From positions 1 to 64,000 of the forward strand of contig CAXXKO010000013.1 of assembly GCA_963666705.2 (NCBI GenBank): a DNA stretch of 64,000 nt, given 5' to 3'. A program made the position numbers and the translations under genes. The number at the start of each line of letters is the position of its first letter. The first letter of the stretch is position 1. This document shows, in pieces, positions 42,973-52,162 of the stretch. This DNA comes from G963666705 sp963666705 (GTDB lineage: Bacteria > Pseudomonadota > Alphaproteobacteria > CADEGL01). The notes under the pieces are model-generated. The model did not search any database, had not been told where the DNA came from, and worked only from the letters and a program-made list of their open reading frames with translations.

Positions 42973-43865
42973 CTAGCCTACTCCACCGCCTCGGGCTTCT
43001 GGCCGGGAACGTCCATGACATGGTGGCCCCATTCGCTGGCCGAGGTCATGTGGCGGATTCGCCAGGTGGCGTCGTCCACGTGGATGCCGCCCCAGCCGTA
43101 CTCCACCTGGAAGCCGCTCGGCCCCACCATGTAGAAGGAGACCACGCCGTCGTTGGTGTGACGGCCCAGGGTCTCGGTGACCGGCACGCCCGCCTCCCGG
43201 CAGCGATCGAGGGCATGGCCCACGTCGTCGAGCGTCGCGACCTCGATCATGATGTGGTCGAGGCCCCGGCCCAGGCTCTGGAGGGCGAGGCTGTGCTCGC
43301 GCCCGTCGGCGCAACGCAGGAAGACGGCCGTGATCTCTGTCGCGCCGTAGGGAAAGGCGATGTAGTCGCTGACCTTGAGGCCCAGCACGCCGGTATAGAA
43401 CCGCTCCGCCGCGCGCCAGTCGGCAATGCCGAGAGCCACGTGGCCGAGGGCGACGAAGCCGGACACGGCGCTCGTGGGCGCGAGGGGCTCGGCCGCCGCC
43501 GCGCCGCCACAGAAGAGCTCGAGCGGATGGCCCTCCGGGTCCTCGAGCCGCACCATGGCCGCGACCCCGCGGACCCGGCACAGCGCGTCCGAGGCGCTCG
43601 TGTGGGCGACCCCGGCCGCGTCCAGCTCGCCGCACGCGGCCGCGAGGGCCGCCCGGTCTCCGAGCTCCCAGCCCAGGTAGGAAAGCCGCCTGTCCTCGCC
43701 GGGATGGATCGCCAGGCGGTAGGGGCGCTCGTCGAGGCGCACGGTCCTGGTGCCGTCCGGCCCGGCTGGCCCGGGCGGGGCGCCGAGGATGTCGGCCGCG
43801 AAGGTGGCCCATGCCTCGGGCCGGGCGGCCTCGACACCGAGGTATCCGAGCTTCAGTATCTCCAT
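42973..43865 (-). CDS. Extradiol ring-cleavage dioxygenase (VOC fold)
   Basis: 295 aa, type I extradiol dioxygenase of the BphC kind with two glyoxalase-fold domains. Fe(II) ligands are H142 (ALGHVALG), H204 (GLDHIMIEV) and E255 (FQVEYGW), with supporting H191 and H236. It cleaves a catechol-like ring next to the hydroxyls. It is the third gene after the Rieske alpha and beta subunits on the same strand, 27 bp after beta, so the operon hydroxylates and then opens an aromatic ring. Confidence 0.9.
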
Positions 43866-43892
43866 GACCGCACTCCCCGCCCCAGCGTCCCG

Positions 43893-44381
43893 TCAGCCGA
43901 CGATGAAAGTGAGATTGCCGAGCGCTTCATCGTTGTTGATGAGGCGGACCAGCTTCTCGCGGATCTTCCAGCCCTCGCCGGAGCGGACCAGCCGGTGCCG
44001 GTTGGTGCCGCCGAAGAGATTCTGTTTGTGGCGCCTCAGCTCCATGAGGACGAAGCGGGATTCGACCATGCAATCGTCCCCGTCGGCCGGCTCCTTGAGG
44101 GTGATGTTGCTCACCAGGCGGCAGGTACGCGACGCCGGCTCCTGCGACCAGAAGAACTCGCTGCGGATGCGGTCGACGCGCTCGCGCAGCCGCGCCTTGG
44201 TGTCGTAGGCGAGGTTGAGCTCCCGCGCCGGGTCCACGTCGGGCTTGTTGCAGGGGATCCAGAGGATGCCGTCGTCCGTGAAGAGGTCCACCCACGCCTC
44301 GTACTCGCCGTCGTCCAGGAGGCGCGCCTCCTCGTAGAGGAAGGCCTCGATCGCCGCCTTGCTCGCGCCGTTTTCCCCCAT
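43893..44381 (-). CDS. Aromatic-ring-hydroxylating dioxygenase, beta subunit
   Basis: 162 aa from the ATG at 44379-44381. Cone-shaped SnoaL-like fold: EAFLYEEARLLDDGEYEAWV, DLFTDDGILWIPC and RLVSNITLKE are typical of small subunits of Rieske dioxygenases. It has a structural role in the alpha3-beta3 hexamer. It starts 14 bp after the alpha subunit gene. Confidence 0.9.
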   Translation of the reverse strand: MGENGASKAAIEAFLYEEARLLDDGEYEAWVDLFTDDGILWIPCNKPDVDPARELNLAYDTKARLRERVDRIRSEFFWSQEPASRTCRLVSNITLKEPADGDDCMVESRFVLMELRRHKQNLFGGTNRHRLVRSGEGWKIREKLVRLINNDEALGNLTFIVG

Positions 44382-44395
44382 CCCGAGTGGCTCCC

Positions 44396-45688
44396 TCAGC
44401 CTTCCGCCAGCATGAATTCCTTCCACCGCCGCCAGATGCCGCGCTGCGGCACCTCGTCGGTGAATTGCCCGAACACCTTCCCATCCTCGTGCACCTCGCG
44501 GTCGATGCCGCGCTCGTAGAGCAGCCATTCCATGGGGGTGGCTTTCATGCCTTCCCACTGGCGCTCGAACATTTCGAGGTCGTCGGGCGCGCCGAAGCCG
44601 GCCGGGCCGTAGAAATCCTCGTGGGAACGCAGGCGCATGGTGTTGACCGCGGCGGGCGCGCCCTTGAGGAGGGCGGGGTAGGCATCGACCTCGGTCCGGT
44701 CGTGGCTGATGGGCCGGACGACGCGGACCTGCACGTTGATGAGGATCAGGTTCGGATAGACCAGCAGGTTGAACCCGTCGCCGCCCCGGAATGACAGGAT
44801 CTCGCGCCCCCGCTCCTCGCCCAGCCGGTCGATGACGCTTTTCCGGAACGCCGCCTCGATGGCCGGGTCGATGCCGACCCCCATCATCTGGCTGCGGTCC
44901 ACGTGGCGCAGGTCGAGGATGGCGTGGCCGTTGCCGAGATACCCCGACTGGGACGAGGCCGCGCCGTCGTAGCCGAATTGCTCCAGGACGGCGCCGGCCC
45001 CCTTGTCGATGCGCCGGCCGAGGACCTGGAAGAAGCTGCGGTGGGTGACGGCGGGGTGGTAGCCGTCCACGGAGTTCTCGACCTGCTGCTTCCAGTTGCC
45101 CCCGAAGCTGTATTTGAAGACGCCGCTCGTAAGCTCGATCTCGCCAACGGGCGAGAGGTCGACGACGTAGTCGATGAACGGCCGCGCGTTGCCGAGGTGG
45201 TCCTCGAGCGGCACCACGCCCTTATCGAAGCTCGCGAAGATGAAGCCGCGGTAGGTATCGACGCGCGGCACCTGGATGAGGCCCCAGTCCGCCGGGTCGA
45301 AATCCTTGGACTGCCCATCGCGCCAGGGCACGCCGGCCAGGTTGCCGTCGATGTCGTAGCTCCAGCCGTGGTAGGCGCAGAGGAAGAGCTTGGTCCTGCC
45401 GCACGCCTGTTGGCACACGGTCGTGCCGCGGTGGCGGCAGGAATTGACCAGCACCCGGACCTGGCCATCCTTGCCGCGCACGACGATGACCGGCTGCCGG
45501 CCGATATGCGTCGATTTGAAACACCCGGTCTCGGGCACCTCGCTCTCATGCCCGACATAGACCCAGGTCTTCTCGAAAATGCGCGCCATCTCCAAATCGA
45601 AGACGGCTGGGTCGGTGAAGACGGACCGGTGCACCCGGTCCTCAAGGACCATGGCCTCGATCTCCGCCCGACCGATGGCACCCGGCAT
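44396..45688 (-). CDS. Aromatic-ring-hydroxylating dioxygenase, Rieske alpha subunit
   Basis: 430 aa from the ATG behind GGGGGAGCG. The Rieske 2Fe-2S ligands are C84-x-H86 and C104-x2-H107 (CRHRG, CAYHGW). The mononuclear iron site begins with D208-x2-H211-x4-H216 (DGYHPAVTH). It adds both atoms of oxygen to an aromatic substrate. It heads an operon with the beta subunit and an extradiol dioxygenase; a reductase and ferredoxin are not encoded nearby. Substrate not predictable from sequence. Confidence 0.93.
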   Translation of the reverse strand: MPGAIGRAEIEAMVLEDRVHRSVFTDPAVFDLEMARIFEKTWVYVGHESEVPETGCFKSTHIGRQPVIVVRGKDGQVRVLVNSCRHRGTTVCQQACGRTKLFLCAYHGWSYDIDGNLAGVPWRDGQSKDFDPADWGLIQVPRVDTYRGFIFASFDKGVVPLEDHLGNARPFIDYVVDLSPVGEIELTSGVFKYSFGGNWKQQVENSVDGYHPAVTHRSFFQVLGRRIDKGAGAVLEQFGYDGAASSQSGYLGNGHAILDLRHVDRSQMMGVGIDPAIEAAFRKSVIDRLGEERGREILSFRGGDGFNLLVYPNLILINVQVRVVRPISHDRTEVDAYPALLKGAPAAVNTMRLRSHEDFYGPAGFGAPDDLEMFERQWEGMKATPMEWLLYERGIDREVHEDGKVFGQFTDEVPQRGIWRRWKEFMLAEG

Positions 45689-45815
45689 CGCGCGCTCCCC
45701 CTCGAACCCCTTGTGGCCCGACCATCTCAACCTTCCGCGCGAGCCGTGGCGAGTCAATAGCATCCTCGTGTATGCTCTGCGTGGTCTAAGGGATTCGAAG
45801 GGGAGGATTGCAAAA

Positions 45816-46616
45816 ATGGCCCTCGCTGTCGCCGACCGATGGTTTGAGATGCGTCGCATCGACGACGACATCACGCTGCTGTGGGAGCCCCACGTCGTCC
45901 CCCTGATGCGTTGCAACATCTGGCACCAGCGCGGGCGGGACCGCGACCTCATGATCGACACGGGCATGGGCGTGGGCAGCCTGCGCGAGGCGGCGCGGGA
46001 CCTCTTGGAGAAGCCGGTCACCGCCGTCGCCACCCACACCCACGTGGACCATGTGGGTGGCCATCACGAGTTCGAGGACAACCTGGTCCATGCGGCCGAA
46101 GCCGACGATCTGCGCAACCCCAAGGGCCGCAACACCCTCCGCTACGCCGAGTACGATCCCGCCGCCATTGCGATGCTGGCCCGGGCGGGGTACGTGCTCG
46201 ACGGCGACCTCATCACCGCTCTGCCCCATGCCGGTTACGACATGGACAGCTTCGCGACCCTGCCCGCCACCGTGGGCCGCGCGGTCGAGGACGGCGAGGT
46301 GGTCGATCTCGGCGACCGCCACCTCGAGGTGCTGCACCTGCCGGGCCACTCCCCCGGCAGCATGGGCCTGTGGGAGGCGGAGACCGGGACCCTGTTCTCG
46401 GGCGACGCCATCTATGACGGCCCCCTGCTCGACGAGCTCGGGCATTCCAACATCGCGGACTACATCCGCACCATGCACCGCCTGCGCGCCCTGCCGGTGT
46501 CCGTGGTCCATGGCGGCCACGACCCGAGCTTCGGCCGCGCGCGCCTCGTCGAGCTGGTCGACGCCTACCTCGCCCGGCGCGAGACGGCCGAGCGCTCCGC
46601 CGCGGGCGCGGCCTAG
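45816..46616 (+). CDS. MBL-fold metallohydrolase
   Basis: 266 aa. Zinc motif H74-x-H76-x-D78-H79 (THTHVDHVGG), followed by HLPGHSPGSM and SGDAIYDG. Member of the glyoxalase II/lactonase-like group. RBS GGGGAGG, 8 bases before the ATG. It is divergent from the Rieske operon with 127 bp between, so it may hydrolyse a ring-cleavage or lactone intermediate; that link is inference. Confidence 0.9.
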   Translation: MALAVADRWFEMRRIDDDITLLWEPHVVPLMRCNIWHQRGRDRDLMIDTGMGVGSLREAARDLLEKPVTAVATHTHVDHVGGHHEFEDNLVHAAEADDLRNPKGRNTLRYAEYDPAAIAMLARAGYVLDGDLITALPHAGYDMDSFATLPATVGRAVEDGEVVDLGDRHLEVLHLPGHSPGSMGLWEAETGTLFSGDAIYDGPLLDELGHSNIADYIRTMHRLRALPVSVVHGGHDPSFGRARLVELVDAYLARRETAERSAAGAA

Positions 46617-46714
46617 AAAACCGGGCGAGCCTGCGTCATCATCGGCCCCAGTCGCGGGCCGGGAGCGGGTGATGTCGCTCGACGGCCCAACCGTGAGAGG
46701 CGAGGGGGGATGAG

Positions 46715-47671
46715 ATGAGCGAGACGAGCACACCGCGCGTGCCCAAGGTGGGCATCATGCTACCCCAGACCGAGGGGATGCGCGGCCCTGGCGTGAGGGG
46801 CTGGAGCGAGGTCAAGGACATGGCCCAGGCGGCCGAGGATGTCGGCTTCGACTCCCTGTGGCTGGTCGATCATTTCCTCTACCAGCTCGATGGCGAGGCG
46901 GAGGCCCGCGGCGTCTGGGAGGGCTGGACGCTGCTCTCGGCCCTCGCCGCCGTCACCAGCAAGGCCGAGCTCGGGACCCTGGTGCTGGGCACGGGGTTCC
47001 GCAACCCGGCCCTCCTCGCCAAGATGACCGACACGGTGGAGGAGATCAGTGGTGGCCGGCTCATCCTGGGGCTGGGCGCCGGCTATCACCCTCTCGAATA
47101 CAACGCCTTCGGCTTCCCCCACAGTTACCGCTACAGCCGCTTCGCCGAGGCGATCGAGATCGTCCACGGCCTCCTGCGCGACGGGCACGTGGATTTCGAG
47201 GGCAAGTTCTATTCGGCGCGGGAGTGCGAATTGAAGCCCCGCGGCCCACGGCCCAATGGCCCGCCCATCCTCATCGGCAGCATCGGGCCCCGCATGCTCA
47301 AGCTCGTGGCCAAGTACGCCGATCAGTGGAACGCCTATTACGACGACACCAAGAACAGCGTCGAGGGTGCCGTCCGCCTGCGCGGTGTGGTGGACGCCGC
47401 CTGCGAGGAAGCGGGCCGCAACCCGGCGACCCTCGAGCGCACCATTACGGTGCTCGTGGCGGACGCCGACGCCGACCCATGGTGGACCCGCCTGCCGAGC
47501 ATCGACAACTCGGCGCTGATGCCGTTCACCGGCACGCCCGAGGACCTGGCCGCCGAGCTGGCGGCCTACGGGCGCGAAGGCGTGGGCCACATCCAGATTT
47601 GCCTCGAGCCGACGACCACCGAGACCATCGCCGCGCTGGCGCCCGCGCTCGAGATCCTGCGCGGGAGTTAG
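46715..47671 (+). CDS. LLM-class flavin-dependent oxidoreductase
   Basis: 318 aa luciferase-like TIM barrel (VGIMLPQTEG, FDSLWLVDHFLY, RLILGLGAGYHPLEYNAFG). These use FMN or F420 to oxidise small molecules. Good ribosome site (GAGGGGGGATGA). Same direction as the MBL gene, with 98 bp between. Substrate unknown. Confidence 0.9.
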   Translation: MSETSTPRVPKVGIMLPQTEGMRGPGVRGWSEVKDMAQAAEDVGFDSLWLVDHFLYQLDGEAEARGVWEGWTLLSALAAVTSKAELGTLVLGTGFRNPALLAKMTDTVEEISGGRLILGLGAGYHPLEYNAFGFPHSYRYSRFAEAIEIVHGLLRDGHVDFEGKFYSARECELKPRGPRPNGPPILIGSIGPRMLKLVAKYADQWNAYYDDTKNSVEGAVRLRGVVDAACEEAGRNPATLERTITVLVADADADPWWTRLPSIDNSALMPFTGTPEDLAAELAAYGREGVGHIQICLEPTTTETIAALAPALEILRGS

Positions 47672-47684
47672 CGCGGGGTCGTAT

Positions 47685-48614
47685 CTACTCCGCCGCCTCG
47701 CGCGCGAGGACGCCCATCTCCTCCATGATCGCGCCGAGCTTGGCGAGGCGGTCGCGGCCGTCCTGCCCCAATTCGTCGAAGCGGGTCAGGGGCGGGCGCA
47801 CGTCGCCCACGGGGCAGCCGGCGAGGCGCGCGAGGGCCTTGGAGTAGCACTGGTGCCCGTAGGTCGGGTGGCCCGGCACGATGATCGCGTCCATGCGCAG
47901 GATCCGGTGATAGATGGCGCGGGCTTCCGCCATGCGGCCCTCGACCATGAGGTCGAAGATGCGCGAGGAGGGGCCGGGGATGTAGTTGCCGTAGGGGTTG
48001 ACGTAGCCGACGGCGCCGAGGAGGAAGGATTCGTAAACTCGGCCACCGGCGAAGACGTTCATCACCCCGTCGGTCAGGCGCACGATGTCGTAGACCCGGC
48101 CCACGTCGCCGCTCGCCTCCTTGATGTAGCGCACGTTCTCGAAGGCGGCCGTGAGCCGCGCGACCAGCGCCGCCGGCATGTCCACGTTCGATGTGACCGG
48201 GTTGTTGTAGAGCATGATGGGGATCGAGACGGCCTCCGAGATGGCCTTGTAGTAATTGAAGATCTCGTCCTCGGTCGGCGTGTAGTAGTAGGGCGGGATG
48301 ATCATCAGCCCGTCCGCCCCCAGGGCCTCGGCCTCGCGGCTGTAGCGCACGGCCGTGGGGGTCGAGGCGTTCATGGAGCCGACGAGGACCGGCACCCGGC
48401 CCGCCACCTGGTCGATGGAGACCGTGATGAGCTGGTTGCGCTCGTCGTCGCTCATGGTCAGGAACTCGGCCGTGGTGCCGAGGATGATGAGGCCCGGCAC
48501 CCCTTCGGCGATCTGCCAATCAACGAACCGCCGCATCGCCGCCTCGTCGATGGCCGAGCCGTCCTCGGTGAAGGGCGTCACGGTCACCGTATAGCTGCCT
48601 CTGAACTGGGTCAT
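47685..48614 (-). CDS. Dihydrodipicolinate synthase family aldolase/lyase
   Basis: 309 aa TIM-barrel class I aldolase. The pyruvate-binding lysine is in YIKEASGD, the catalytic tyrosine in PIMLYNNP, and the first loop reads GTTAEF where DapA has GTTGE. The change and the catabolic surroundings argue against lysine synthesis and for a sugar-acid or aromatic-aldol lyase. Convergent with the LLM gene, 13 bp apart. Confidence 0.9.
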   Translation of the reverse strand: MTQFRGSYTVTVTPFTEDGSAIDEAAMRRFVDWQIAEGVPGLIILGTTAEFLTMSDDERNQLITVSIDQVAGRVPVLVGSMNASTPTAVRYSREAEALGADGLMIIPPYYYTPTEDEIFNYYKAISEAVSIPIMLYNNPVTSNVDMPAALVARLTAAFENVRYIKEASGDVGRVYDIVRLTDGVMNVFAGGRVYESFLLGAVGYVNPYGNYIPGPSSRIFDLMVEGRMAEARAIYHRILRMDAIIVPGHPTYGHQCYSKALARLAGCPVGDVRPPLTRFDELGQDGRDRLAKLGAIMEEMGVLAREAAE

Positions 48615-48901
48615 CGCTCCACCATCCTTTCACCCGCCAGGCGCGTTCGCGCCGACACCGCCATCGCGCCTATTGTAAGCCAAATTCGCGCCCGTTCCAG
48701 GCCCTCGCGCGCGTCACGGCTCGGCTCGGAAACCGGCCAGGCCGAGGCCCTATCAGCCCGCATCTTTCGCGATTCGCAACCGCCATACCCTCATGAGCAG
48801 CCTTCAAGCCCATTCGGACATGCTTCGCATCCGCGCTCGCGTTCCGCTATCGTCGCCGAATTCCGGGAAGTGCGATCCGGGGAACCCCAGGCGAGGCCGC
48901 C

Positions 48902-49462
48902 ATGACGGACCGTTCGACGCCCCAGCCTCCGCGCCTGGTCCCCGACCGGCCGTTCCCGCCATACGCCTACCGACCCGGCCGGACCCCACATCCGACGCGC
49001 GATCCCGACGGTCACAGCTACGGCGCAATACACGAAGCCGGGGAGCCACCGGATCCGGACGGATGGCGCACCTGCCGCGATTATCTATATGGCATCGATC
49101 TCTTCAACCACGGCTTCTATTGGGAGGCTCACGAGGCCTGGGAAGGATTGTGGGTCGATTGCGGCCGCCGCGGCCCGACGGCAACTTACCTGCAAGCGCT
49201 CATCAACCTTGCGGCCGCCGGCTTCAAGGCGCGGTGGGGCAGCGCCCGCGGCATGAAGGCCAATGCGCGAACGGCCCTTCGCCTGTTCGACGCCAGCGCG
49301 CCTGAGCGTGGCACGGGCGGGACAGACTACATGGGCCTCGACGTCCATGCGCTCGCCCTCTACGCGGACACGATCTCGCAATACCCGCACACAACCGATA
49401 TGGCGGCGGTCGGCGGGGCGCCGCTATCCTTCGACCTGATACTGCGGCCGAATTGGGGTTGA
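48902..49462 (+). CDS. DUF309 domain-containing protein
   Basis: 186 aa. The central segment GIDLFNHGFYWEAHEAWEGL and the following YLQALINLAAAGFKAR are the signature of the DUF309 helical family. Two His and two Glu in FYWEAHEAWE may bind metal. The first 60 residues are proline-rich and probably disordered. Function unknown. Confidence 0.85.
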   Translation: MTDRSTPQPPRLVPDRPFPPYAYRPGRTPHPTRDPDGHSYGAIHEAGEPPDPDGWRTCRDYLYGIDLFNHGFYWEAHEAWEGLWVDCGRRGPTATYLQALINLAAAGFKARWGSARGMKANARTALRLFDASAPERGTGGTDYMGLDVHALALYADTISQYPHTTDMAAVGGAPLSFDLILRPNWG

Positions 49463-49502
49463 CCCCGCGCGCCACCCGGGGCCGCGCTCGTGAGGCCCTT
49501 GC

Positions 49503-49970
49503 CTAGAAGATCCCGGCATCCAGGCCGGCGGCCATCGCGGCCCCGAGCTCGCGGCACTGGTCGGTGAATTCCTCCCGCCACTCACCGCGACAGACGAGAG
49601 CCTCCTGCACGGCCCGCCAGCGCAGCCCGGTCACGATCGTCTCCACGCCGCGCCGGGTCCCGGTGCCGTCGTGGCCGGCGCGCACGTAGAGGCAATAGGC
49701 GAGCCCCTGGGTCTTCTCCAGACACGGGTAGTAGCTTCGATCGAAAAAGTCCTTCAAGGCGCCGCTCATGGAGCCGAGGTTCTCGGTCGTCCCGAGAACG
49801 ATCGCGCCCGCCGCCAAGACGTCCTCCGGCCCCGCGTCGAAGGGGCTGAGCACCACGACCTCGACCTCCTGGGCCTCGTCCGAGCGCGCGCCCTCGGCCA
49901 CGGCGTCGAGCAGCCGCCGGGTATTGGGGGACGGTGCGTGAGCGACGATGAGGAGCCGTTTCTTGGTCAT
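49503..49970 (-). CDS. Flavodoxin-family / NADPH-dependent FMN reductase-like protein
   Basis: 155 aa. The FMN phosphate loop is probably AHAPSPNTRRLL, and the second flavin loop is GTTENLGSMSGALKDFFDR. The length suits a short flavodoxin-like reductase. It is 78 bp downstream of an SDR gene on the same strand. Could reduce quinones or supply reduced flavin; not resolved. Confidence 0.85.
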   Translation of the reverse strand: MTKKRLLIVAHAPSPNTRRLLDAVAEGARSDEAQEVEVVVLSPFDAGPEDVLAAGAIVLGTTENLGSMSGALKDFFDRSYYPCLEKTQGLAYCLYVRAGHDGTGTRRGVETIVTGLRWRAVQEALVCRGEWREEFTDQCRELGAAMAAGLDAGIF

Positions 49971-50048
49971 GGCGCTATCGAGTGTCCCGCGAAAGGTTCC
50001 GCTTCTTCAGTGCATGAAGCTTCAAATCGAGCCCCACGCCCCGCGCGC

Positions 50049-50837
50049 TCAAACTCCCTTGGGCGGCCAGGACATGTTGCCGCCGTCGATGCGGAGCTGG
50101 AGGGCGCTCACGCCCCGCGACGCGTCGCTCGCGAGGTAGAGGGCGCCCTCGGCCACGTCCTCGGGCGTGATGACGCGGCCGAGCGCGATCACGGGCGCGA
50201 AATCCTCGGCCAGCGATTGCTCGACCGTACGGCCCGTGCCCGCGACGCGCCCCGCGATGCGCGAGAGGAGCGCTTCCGTCGCCACCGGCCCGGGGCAGAT
50301 TGCGTTGACCCGGATACCGTAACGGCCCAGGTCCTGGGCGCAGGCCTCGGTGATACCGATGACCGCGTGCTTGGAGGCCGAATAGCCGATCTGCTTGGGG
50401 TCCGCGCGCCAGCCCGTCACTGAGGACATGTTGATGACCGAGCCCCGCGAGCGCTTGAGGAGCGGCACCGCGTGCTTGGTGCAGAGGATGACGCCCCGGA
50501 CGTTGATGGCGAAGACCTCGTCCCACAGATCGGCATCGACCTCCTCTGTCGTGCGCTGCAGGGGCGGGACGATGCCGGCGTTGTTGACGATCGCATCGAG
50601 CCTGCCGCAGCGGTCCTCGCACGCCGCCATCAGGGCCTCGATCTCCGCCTCATCGGTCACGTCCGTGGGGATCGCCTCGCCGCCGATCTCCGCCGCCACC
50701 ACGGCGCACGCCGCCGCGTCGCGGTCCGCGACCACGACCCGGCACCCCGCGCGCGCGAAGCGCCGGGCGATGGCGGCGCCGATACCCGCGGCACCACCAG
50801 TGACGATGGCGACCTTGCCGTCGAGCTCCTTGGTCAT
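50049..50837 (-). CDS. SDR family oxidoreductase
   Basis: 262 aa classical SDR: TGGAAGIGAAIARRF glycine motif, IVNNAG, S in NMSSVTG and Y-x3-K in IGYSASKHAV. The C-terminal INAICPGPVATE segment is typical. Divergent from the FAD oxidoreductase at 50914 with only 76 bp between. Confidence 0.92.
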   Translation of the reverse strand: MTKELDGKVAIVTGGAAGIGAAIARRFARAGCRVVVADRDAAACAVVAAEIGGEAIPTDVTDEAEIEALMAACEDRCGRLDAIVNNAGIVPPLQRTTEEVDADLWDEVFAINVRGVILCTKHAVPLLKRSRGSVINMSSVTGWRADPKQIGYSASKHAVIGITEACAQDLGRYGIRVNAICPGPVATEALLSRIAGRVAGTGRTVEQSLAEDFAPVIALGRVITPEDVAEGALYLASDASRGVSALQLRIDGGNMSWPPKGV

Positions 50838-50913
50838 GATCTTCTCTCCCTCTCGGCCGGCCCCGCGGCGCGCCCATTGGCTTCGTGGCGGGCGCGGCTA
50901 TAAATATAGGGGC

Positions 50914-52086
50914 ATGACGTTGCGCGAGCCAGATCACGGCGCACCTTCAGTCGAGACCGACGTCCTCATCGTGGGCGGCGGCATCGTGGGCTGTGCCACG
51001 GCCTATTACCTCGCGCGCGCGGGCGCCGAGGTCGTGGTGGTCGAGCGTGGCGACTGGGGGGCCGAGGCATCGGGCGCAAACGGCGGCAGCCTGCACGCCC
51101 AGCTCCCCAGCGAGGAGTTCGCCGCCCTCGGCGAGGATTGGGCAGCCACATACGCGCCCACGCTCAGGCTCCTGAAGGCGGCGGTCGAGCACTGGCGCGG
51201 CCTCGAGGCGGAGATCGGCCAGGATCTCGAGGTCAAGATATCCGGCGGCCTCATCGTCGCCGAGACCGAGGCCGAGATGCGCATGCTCGCGCGCAAGACC
51301 GCCGTCGAGCGCGCCTATGGCCTCGAAGCCGAGATCCTGTCCGGGGCGGAGCTGCGGTCCTTCGCCCCCTATGTCTCCGAGCACTTCATCGGCGCCGAAT
51401 TCTGCCCCACGGAAGGCAAGGCGAGCTCCCTCCTCGCCACGCCCGCCCTGGCTGGCGCCGCCAAGGCCGCGGGCGCCCGCATGTTTCGGGGGACCGAGCT
51501 CGTGGGCCTGCGCCGAGGGGCCGCCGGCTTCGAGGCGGAGACGAGCCGCGGGCCCGTTCGCGTCGCGCGCGTCGTCGACGCCGCCGGGGGCGAGGCTGGG
51601 CGCGTGGCCGCGATGCTCGGCGTCTCCCTCGCGGTCGAGGAATACCCCATCCACATGAACGTGACCGAGCCGACGGCGCCCCTGGTCGCGCACCTGCTCT
51701 ATTCGGCGGCTGGGCGGCTCACCATCAAGCAGGCGGCGAACGGCACCGTCCTCATCGGTGGCGGCTGGCCGGCCGCGCGTTACCCGGCGAATGGGCACCC
51801 GACCGTCCTGCGGGCATCGATCGAGGGCAACCTGTGGGTCGCCTTGAAGGCCGTGCCGAGGCTCGCGGGGCTGGAGCTCGTTCGCACCTGGGCCGGGGTC
51901 GTCAACGGCACGGCCGACTGGAAGCCGATCCTGGGCGAGGTGCCGGGGGTGCCCGGGTTCTTCCTGGGCGTCGTGCCCTGGACCGGCTTCACGGCCGGCC
52001 CCCTGTGCGGCCGATTGTTGAGCGACCTCATGTGTGGGCGCGACCCGGGCCTCGACCTCGTGGATTTCTCGCCCCTGGGCGAGTGA
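50914..52086 (+). CDS. FAD-dependent amino-acid oxidase/dehydrogenase (DAO family)
   Basis: 390 aa from the ATG at 50914. FAD motif VLIVGGGIVGCATAYYLARA, ANGGSLHAQLPSEE, and the C-terminal EVPGVPGFFLGVVPWTGFTAGP. DAO family members oxidise D-amino acids, sarcosine or related amines. It is followed 76 bp later by a PLP decarboxylase gene on the same strand. Confidence 0.9.
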   Translation: MTLREPDHGAPSVETDVLIVGGGIVGCATAYYLARAGAEVVVVERGDWGAEASGANGGSLHAQLPSEEFAALGEDWAATYAPTLRLLKAAVEHWRGLEAEIGQDLEVKISGGLIVAETEAEMRMLARKTAVERAYGLEAEILSGAELRSFAPYVSEHFIGAEFCPTEGKASSLLATPALAGAAKAAGARMFRGTELVGLRRGAAGFEAETSRGPVRVARVVDAAGGEAGRVAAMLGVSLAVEEYPIHMNVTEPTAPLVAHLLYSAAGRLTIKQAANGTVLIGGGWPAARYPANGHPTVLRASIEGNLWVALKAVPRLAGLELVRTWAGVVNGTADWKPILGEVPGVPGFFLGVVPWTGFTAGPLCGRLLSDLMCGRDPGLDLVDFSPLGE

Positions 52087-52162
52087 CTTTTTTGGGCTCG
52101 CGCCGCCCGTTCAAGTTAAACTGCCCGCGAGACGCCACGACCATACTGGAGGAGCGAGAGCC